Notes under the pieces: model-generated
What the model was told of the DNA's origin: nothing
The model's database searches: none
The model's input: the letters and a program-made list of their open reading frames with translations, nothing else
Shown here: positions 59,753 to 64,000 of the stretch, one piece after another
How the letters are laid out: each line of letters begins with the position of its first letter
How positions within the stretch are numbered: the stretch's first letter is position 1
Program-made: the position numbers and the translations under genes
Assembly: GCF_012726265.1 (NCBI RefSeq)
Contig: NZ_JAASAG010000007.1
Location: 62,001-126,000 of the forward strand
Length of the DNA stretch: 64,000 nt
Direction: 5' to 3'
Origin: Streptomyces sp. HNM0575
GTDB lineage: Bacteria; Actinomycetota; Actinomycetes; Streptomycetales; Streptomycetaceae

Positions 59753-60994
59753 GTGGGCGACAGTCGTAGCGAACAGCGGGTCGTTGTCGTGGGTGCGGGC
59801 ATGGCCGGTGTGCAGACGGCCGTGCACCTTCGTGAGCAGGGATGGCCGGGCGGGATCCGGCTGATCGGCAGCGAGCCCCATCAGCCGTACGACCGGCCGC
59901 CGTTGTCCAAGGCGGTGCTGCTCGGCAAGAGCGAGGACGCCGCCTTCGACGTGGACTTCGGCTCCCTCGGCGTCGACTTGGAGCTCGGCCGCGACGTGAC
60001 GGGCCTGCGCACCGCGGAACGCATGCTGGAGACCGGCGCGGGCCCGGTCGCCTACGACCACCTCGTCATCGCCACGGGCGCGGAGCCCGTGCGGCTGCCC
60101 GGCAGCGAGGGCGTGCCCGGGGTCCATCTGCTGCGCACGCTGGACGACGTGGCCAGGCTGCGTCCCGTGCTGGCCGCGCAGGGCGAGGTCGTGGTCGTGG
60201 GCGCGGGCTGGATCGGCGCGGAGTTCACCACAGCGGCGCGGGAGTCGGGCTGCGGCGTCACCGTCGTGGAGGCCGCGGACCAGCCGCTGCCGGGGGTGCT
60301 TCCCGCGGAGGTCGCGGAGCACATGCGCGACTGGTACGAGCAGAGCGGCGCACGGCTGCGCACGGGCGTCTCGGTGCGCTCGGTGGAGCGCGGCGGGGTG
60401 CTGCTCGCCGACGGCACCCGGCTGGCCGCGGACGCCGTCGTCGTGGGCATCGGCTCGCGGCCCGCCACGGGCTGGCTGTCGGGCTCGGGCATCGAGCTGG
60501 GTCCGTACGGCGAAGTCCTCGCCGACGACGGGCTGCACGCGTCGGCCCCGCATGTGTACGCGCTGGGGGACTGCGCCTCCTTCCCCTCCGCCCGCTACGG
60601 CGAGCGGCTGCTGGTGCACCACTGGGACAACGCGCTCCAGGGGAGCCGCGTGGTGGCCGCCAACATCGGTGCCGAGACGCTGCCCGACGGCGAGGCGGAG
60701 CGCGCGGTCTACGACCCGGTGCCCTACTTCTGGTCCGAGCAGTTCGGCCGCTTCATCCAGTACGCCGGGCACCACGGCGCGGGCGACGAGATGGTACGGC
60801 GCGGCGACCCGGGCGAGGCCGCCTGGTCCGTGTGCTGGCTGCGCGACGGTGTCCTGACGGCGCTGCTCGCGGTCGGCCGCCCGCGCGATCTCGCGCAGGG
60901 CAGGAGGCTCATCGAGCGCCGTACGCCGGTCGATCCGGGACGGGTGGCCGACGCGGAGGTCCCGTTGAAGAAGGCGGTCCGCGAGTCCCCGTGA
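59753..60994 (+). CDS. FAD-dependent ferredoxin/rubredoxin reductase-like oxidoreductase
   Basis: A 413-aa flavoprotein of the ferredoxin-NAD(P)+ reductase family. Two Rossmann motifs are visible: VVVVGAGMAGVQTAVHLREQ for FAD (about 10-29) and VVVVGAGWIGAEFTTAA for NAD(P)H (about 147). The RPPLSKAVL, VIATGAEPVRLPG and YALGDCASF motifs complete the family pattern. Such proteins pass electrons to small ferredoxins for P450s or dioxygenases. GTG at 59753 has no Shine-Dalgarno; TAGGAT ends 6 nt upstream, fitting a leaderless transcript. It is divergent from the thiO riboswitch. Partner unknown. Confidence 0.9.
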   Translation: MGDSRSEQRVVVVGAGMAGVQTAVHLREQGWPGGIRLIGSEPHQPYDRPPLSKAVLLGKSEDAAFDVDFGSLGVDLELGRDVTGLRTAERMLETGAGPVAYDHLVIATGAEPVRLPGSEGVPGVHLLRTLDDVARLRPVLAAQGEVVVVGAGWIGAEFTTAARESGCGVTVVEAADQPLPGVLPAEVAEHMRDWYEQSGARLRTGVSVRSVERGGVLLADGTRLAADAVVVGIGSRPATGWLSGSGIELGPYGEVLADDGLHASAPHVYALGDCASFPSARYGERLLVHHWDNALQGSRVVAANIGAETLPDGEAERAVYDPVPYFWSEQFGRFIQYAGHHGAGDEMVRRGDPGEAAWSVCWLRDGVLTALLAVGRPRDLAQGRRLIERRTPVDPGRVADAEVPLKKAVRESP

Positions 60995-61044
60995 AGCCTG
61001 GGAGCCCTGTGAAGCCCGGGAGCCCCGTGAAGTCTGGGAGCCCC
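60991..61044. repeat. 18-bp tandem repeats after the FAD reductase
   Basis: Three 18-bp units of GTGAAGCCYGGGAGCCCC (one or two changes each) begin exactly at the stop codon of the reductase and are followed by a partial fourth. They lie in the 119-bp gap before the Rv2175c-like gene. Confidence 0.8.
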
Positions 61045-61113
61045 GTGAGGGGTGACCGTCGGGGACTGGTGGCGGCAGCACAGTAGTGACTGTCACACCG
61101 GGATGGCACGCTT

Positions 61114-61485
61114 GTGAGCGTGACAGAGATTGATGCAAAGACCGATGCTCTCGTCCCTGCCTGGCTCACCCTCCCCGACGTCGCCGGGAAGCTCGACATC
61201 CCGGTGACTCGCGCCCGCCAGCTGGTCAAGGAGGGCCAGCTGATCGCGGTCCGCAGAGGGGAGGAGCGCACCTTGCAGGTCCCGGCGGACTTCATCGGCT
61301 CGGGCCGCATCGTCAAGGGCCTGGTCGGCACGATCACGCTCCTCAAGGACGACGGCTTCAGCGACGAGGAGATGCTGGAGTGGCTCTTCACGGAGGACGA
61401 GAGCCTGCCGGGCACCCCGGCCCAGGCCCTGCGTGAGAACCGCGGCACGGAGGTGAAGCGGCGGGCACAGGCACTCGCCGTGTGA
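61114..61485 (+). CDS. Rv2175c-family DNA-binding protein
   Basis: A 123-aa protein with a winged helix-turn-helix (about 18-65; PDVAGKLDIPVTRARQLVKE) followed by the family core IVKGLVGTITLLKDDGFSDE and EWLFTEDESLPG. The mycobacterial homologue Rv2175c binds DNA and is phosphorylated by the kinase PknL near its N-terminus, where this protein has several Ser/Thr. The start may be GTG 61114 or 61120. A GTGAC-T-GTCAC dyad lies at 61086-61096 upstream, perhaps its own operator. The PASTA kinase gene is about 5 kb away. Confidence 0.88.
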   Translation: MSVTEIDAKTDALVPAWLTLPDVAGKLDIPVTRARQLVKEGQLIAVRRGEERTLQVPADFIGSGRIVKGLVGTITLLKDDGFSDEEMLEWLFTEDESLPGTPAQALRENRGTEVKRRAQALAV

Positions 61486-61707
61486 TTTCGGGCACACATC
61501 CGGAACGCCCGGGTCCGCAGGATTCCGGGCGCGCACCGCCCGCTGCCCCTGGTCCCCGCCCGCCGGCAGGTGCCGTACGCATCGCGCATCCACCGCCGGG
61601 CGGGGCCGCACCTCGCACACGCACACATCCACGGGCGTACGGGCCCGCGCAGCGCGCGCCGCTGCGTACGGCCCGTACGCCCTCGTCCGGGGGGGGACAG
61701 ATCCCTG

Positions 61708-62397
61708 ATGAGCGCCACCGACGCCCGCCGTCTGCTCGCCGGCGCCCGGCTGTATCTGTGCACCGACGCCCGCAAGGAGCAGGGCGATCTGCCGGAGTTC
61801 CTCGACGCCGTGCTGCGCGGCGGCGTCGACATCGTCCAGCTGCGGGACAAGGGCATGGAGGCCGCCGAGGAGCTGGAGCACCTCTCGGTCTTCGCCGACG
61901 CCTGCCGCCGCCACGGCAGGCTGCTCGCCGTCAACGACCGTGCGGACGTCGCGCACGCCTGCGGCTCCGACGTGCTCCACCTCGGCCAGGGCGACCTGCC
62001 CGTGCCCGCGGCCCGTGCCGTACTGGGCGACGACGTCCTGATCGGGCGGTCCACGCACTCCGAGGCGGAGGCCGACGCGGCGACGGCCGAGCCCGGCGTC
62101 GACTACTTCTGCACCGGGCCCTGCTGGCCGACCCCGACGAAGCCGGGCCGCCACGCGCCGGGCCTGGACCTGGTGAGACACACGGCGTCGCGGAAGCCGG
62201 CGCGCCCCTGGTTCGCCATCGGCGGGATCGACGACTCCAACCTGGACCAGGTGCTGGACGCCGGAGCGAGACGTGTCGTGGTGGTGCGGGTGCTGACCGG
62301 CGCGGACGATCCGGAGGCCGCGGCGGCGGGGCTGGCCCGGCGGCTGCGGGAGCGTGCCGCGCACGACGAGGACGGCGCCGCGGACGGGCGCCCCTGA
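61708..62397 (+). CDS. thiE: Thiamine-phosphate synthase
   Basis: A 229-aa TIM-barrel enzyme that joins the thiazole and pyrimidine halves into thiamine phosphate. Family motifs are VDIVQLRDKGM (pyrophosphate), LAVNDRADVAHACG, DVLHLGQGDLP, IGRSTHS, TGPCWPTPTKPG and FAIGGID. ATG at 61708 lies downstream of a G-rich GGGGGGGACAG. No TPP element is seen before it, unlike thiO. It completes a thiamine set with thiO, thiS and thiG about 2 kb away. Confidence 0.94.
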   Translation: MSATDARRLLAGARLYLCTDARKEQGDLPEFLDAVLRGGVDIVQLRDKGMEAAEELEHLSVFADACRRHGRLLAVNDRADVAHACGSDVLHLGQGDLPVPAARAVLGDDVLIGRSTHSEAEADAATAEPGVDYFCTGPCWPTPTKPGRHAPGLDLVRHTASRKPARPWFAIGGIDDSNLDQVLDAGARRVVVVRVLTGADDPEAAAAGLARRLRERAAHDEDGAADGRP

Positions 62398-62562
62398 GAC
62401 ACCGTCGTACGCGGACCGGCCCGCTTCCGGGCCGCCCGTGACTCCCCCGTGTACGCAGCGTGTCCGCCGCGGAAAAGACCGCGCGGACAAGGCCGGACGG
62501 ATCGGACGTAAGCGCCCTTCACGTCCCGTCGCCCTCTAGCCAAGGCCGATAGCCTTGCAGGC

Positions 62563-63480
62563 ATGGCCATCGGTATCTCAGCTACCAGGACAGAAAGCAC
62601 GGCGACCGTGCGTGACCTCCTCGCGACAGGGCAGCGCTCGTACTCCTTCGAGTTCTTCGCCCCGAAGACCGAGAAGGGCGAGCGCTCGCTGTGGAACGCC
62701 CTGCGGCGGATCGAAGCCGTCTCACCCACCTTCGTCTCGGTGACCTACGGAGCAGGAGGCTCCTCGCGCGAGGGGACCGTACGCAACACCGAGCGCATCG
62801 CCAACGAGACCACCCTGACCCCGGTCGCGCACCTGACCGCGGTCAACCACTCCAGGGCGGAACTGCGCAACGTCATCGGTCAGTACGCGGACGCGGGCAT
62901 CAAGAACGTCCTCGCGATCCGCGGCGACCCTCCCGGAGACCCGACGGGCGAGTGGGTCAGGCACCCCGAGGGCCTCGGCTACGCGTCCGAACTCGTCGAG
63001 CTGGTCAAGGAGTCGGGCGACTTCTGCGTGGGCGTCGCGGCCTTCCCCGAGATGCATCCGCGCTCGGACGACTGGGACACCGACGTACGCCACTTCGTGA
63101 ACAAGTGCCGTGCGGGGGCGGACTACGCGATCACGCAGATGTTCTTCCGGCCCGAGGACTATCTGCGGATGCGGGACAGCGTCCAGGCGGCCGGTTGCGA
63201 GACGCCGATCATCCCGGAGATCATCCCGGTCACCAACGTGAAGCAGATCGAGACGTTCGCCCAGCTCAGCAATGCGACGATTCCGGACGAACTGGCCGAC
63301 CGGCTCCGGGCGGTCGAGGACGATCCGGCGGCGGTACGCTCGGTCGGAATCGAGTACGCGACGGAGATGTGTGCGACGCTGATGGCCGAGGATGTCCCCG
63401 GACTTCACTTCATTACGCTCAACAACTCCACGGCAACGTTGGAAATCCATCAGAATCTTGGACTCCAGAACCGACCCTGA
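62563..63480 (+). CDS. metF: 5,10-methylenetetrahydrofolate reductase
   Basis: A 305-aa FAD TIM-barrel enzyme that makes 5-methyltetrahydrofolate for methionine synthesis. Motifs: YSFEFFAPKTEKG, SVTYGAGGSSREGT, VLAIRGDPPGDPTG, GVAAFPEMHP and ITQMFFRPEDYLR. The ATG has no Shine-Dalgarno, while TAGCCT ends 7 nt upstream, suggesting a leaderless transcript. With the SAM-IV-controlled enzyme it belongs to methionine metabolism in this window. Confidence 0.95.
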   Translation: MAIGISATRTESTATVRDLLATGQRSYSFEFFAPKTEKGERSLWNALRRIEAVSPTFVSVTYGAGGSSREGTVRNTERIANETTLTPVAHLTAVNHSRAELRNVIGQYADAGIKNVLAIRGDPPGDPTGEWVRHPEGLGYASELVELVKESGDFCVGVAAFPEMHPRSDDWDTDVRHFVNKCRAGADYAITQMFFRPEDYLRMRDSVQAAGCETPIIPEIIPVTNVKQIETFAQLSNATIPDELADRLRAVEDDPAAVRSVGIEYATEMCATLMAEDVPGLHFITLNNSTATLEIHQNLGLQNRP

Positions 63481-63519
63481 GCCGAAGTAGCCGGCCGAGG
63501 CAGTGAGAAGGGGGCGCAC

Positions 63520-64000
63520 ATGGGCTGGACAGTCCTCTACATCGCGTTCGGCATCGTCGCGCTGTGGCTGTTGGGCGAAGTGCTGCTTCAGTACAAGGCG
63601 CGGCTGCGCTGGCGCGTGCTTGCCTTCACCGGCTTCCTGTGCGTTGTGGCGGGGGCGCTGATCCCCTCCGTTCCCGTGATCGGGGTGGGCATCGCCGCCT
63701 TCGCCACAGGGCAGACATTCGTGACCCTCTCCTACCGGAGGGGCTTCGTGGCGGGCTGGGCACTCACAGGAGTGCCCGGCGTCAGCCGCCGGCGCGACGA
63801 GCCCGAGCCGGAGCCCGAGTTCGACGCGGGGCCGCAGTTCGACGCGATGGACGCCCCCGAGCCCGTGCCGGCGCTTGCGGGCGGGTACGGCTCGGATCCC
63901 TTCCAGCAGGGCGGCCGCGAACCGGGCGGGAACGGCTACGACACCGCCGCCTTCCCGGCCCTCGACTCCATGAGCGCCCCGAGCGGATTCAACGGCCCGA
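63520..64000 (+). CDS. Two-helix membrane protein with acidic C-terminal region (3' truncated)
   Basis: The gene runs out of the window after 160 codons. It starts at ATG 63520 with GAGAAGGGGG upstream. Three hydrophobic segments are seen: GWTVLYIAFGIVALWLLGEV, VLAFTGFLCVVAGALI with PSVPVIGVGIAAFATG, and the RRGFVAGWAL region. They are followed by a Glu/Pro-rich, probably disordered tail (EPEPEPEFDAG) and then Gly/Asn-rich sequence. It begins 40 nt after metF, perhaps in the same transcript. No known family. Confidence 0.75.
   Translation, partial: MGWTVLYIAFGIVALWLLGEVLLQYKARLRWRVLAFTGFLCVVAGALIPSVPVIGVGIAAFATGQTFVTLSYRRGFVAGWALTGVPGVSRRRDEPEPEPEFDAGPQFDAMDAPEPVPALAGGYGSDPFQQGGREPGGNGYDTAAFPALDSMSAPSGFNGP

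Noticed and set aside
1..64000. CRISPR arrays, insertion sequences, prophage, attachment sites, tRNA or rRNA genes
   Set aside because: No spaced identical repeats, transposase or integrase motifs, or tRNA-like cloverleaf/CCA patterns were seen; all genes fit a conserved core block.

Overview
The window is very GC-rich (about 73% by impression), its genes use almost only G or C at third codon positions, and GTG starts are common. Gene content and order match a conserved core segment of a Streptomyces chromosome. From memory, and unchecked, it follows the S. coelicolor interval around SCO2163 to SCO2102. I see no phage, transposon, CRISPR array, tRNA, rRNA or biosynthetic gene cluster. This is housekeeping territory, and its interest lies in RNA switches, odd fusions and degenerate family members.

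Layout. 1-2.4 kb: the tail of a LuxR-type regulator, a GNAT acetyltransferase and NadA behind a palindromic operator. 2.5-8 kb: an ErpA-type Fe-S carrier, a large single-pass membrane protein of unknown function, an adenosine-kinase-like PfkB protein and a cysteine desulfurase fused to TusA. 8.3-17.8 kb: the respiratory bcc-aa3 supercomplex (ctaC-D-F, then ctaE-qcrC-A-B), interrupted by an L,D-transpeptidase and an antisense receiver-like protein. 18-24.5 kb: trpD, a SAM-IV riboswitch driving a SufS-like enzyme, an Lrp/AsnC-type sensor coupled to a rhomboid protease, a zinc-ribbon protein and a NYN nuclease-like protein.

24.5-33.7 kb: cell envelope functions, namely two tandem NlpC/P60 hydrolases, a lipoprotein metallopeptidase, a GT87 and a PimB-like mannosyltransferase, and a long-chain acyl-CoA ligase. 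33.9-38.8 kb: a one-direction run of phosphoesterase, SRPBCC protein, degenerate ArsA-like ATPase, DUF5304-type protein and glucokinase (glkA). 38.9-46.1 kb: EEP-family nuclease/phosphatase, acidic membrane protein, esterase, PlsC, a MacS/MacR-like two-component system and a phosphofructokinase with pyrophosphate-type residues. 46.2-50 kb: aromatic amino-acid entry, with a fused TrpE-TrpG behind a Trp-codon leader peptide and attenuator, and class II DAHP synthase. 50-54 kb: iron storage and mobilisation (bfd behind two iron boxes, convergent with bfr), a molybdopterin oxidoreductase, a DUF4396 protein, endonuclease IV and a secreted transglycosylase. 54.3-64 kb: PASTA kinase, TPP-riboswitch-controlled thiO-thiS-thiG, an FAD reductase, an Rv2175c-like DNA-binding protein, thiE, metF and the start of a membrane protein.

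Common threads are sulfur (ErpA, NifS-TusA, SufS-like enzyme, SAM-IV, MetF, ThiS), tryptophan and shikimate flux (TrpD, TrpEG, DAHP synthase), and glycolytic entry and commitment (GlkA, Pfk). Many genes appear leaderless, with a TAnnnT hexamer 6-8 nt before the start codon. Several intergenic and linker regions carry 18-bp tandem repeats.
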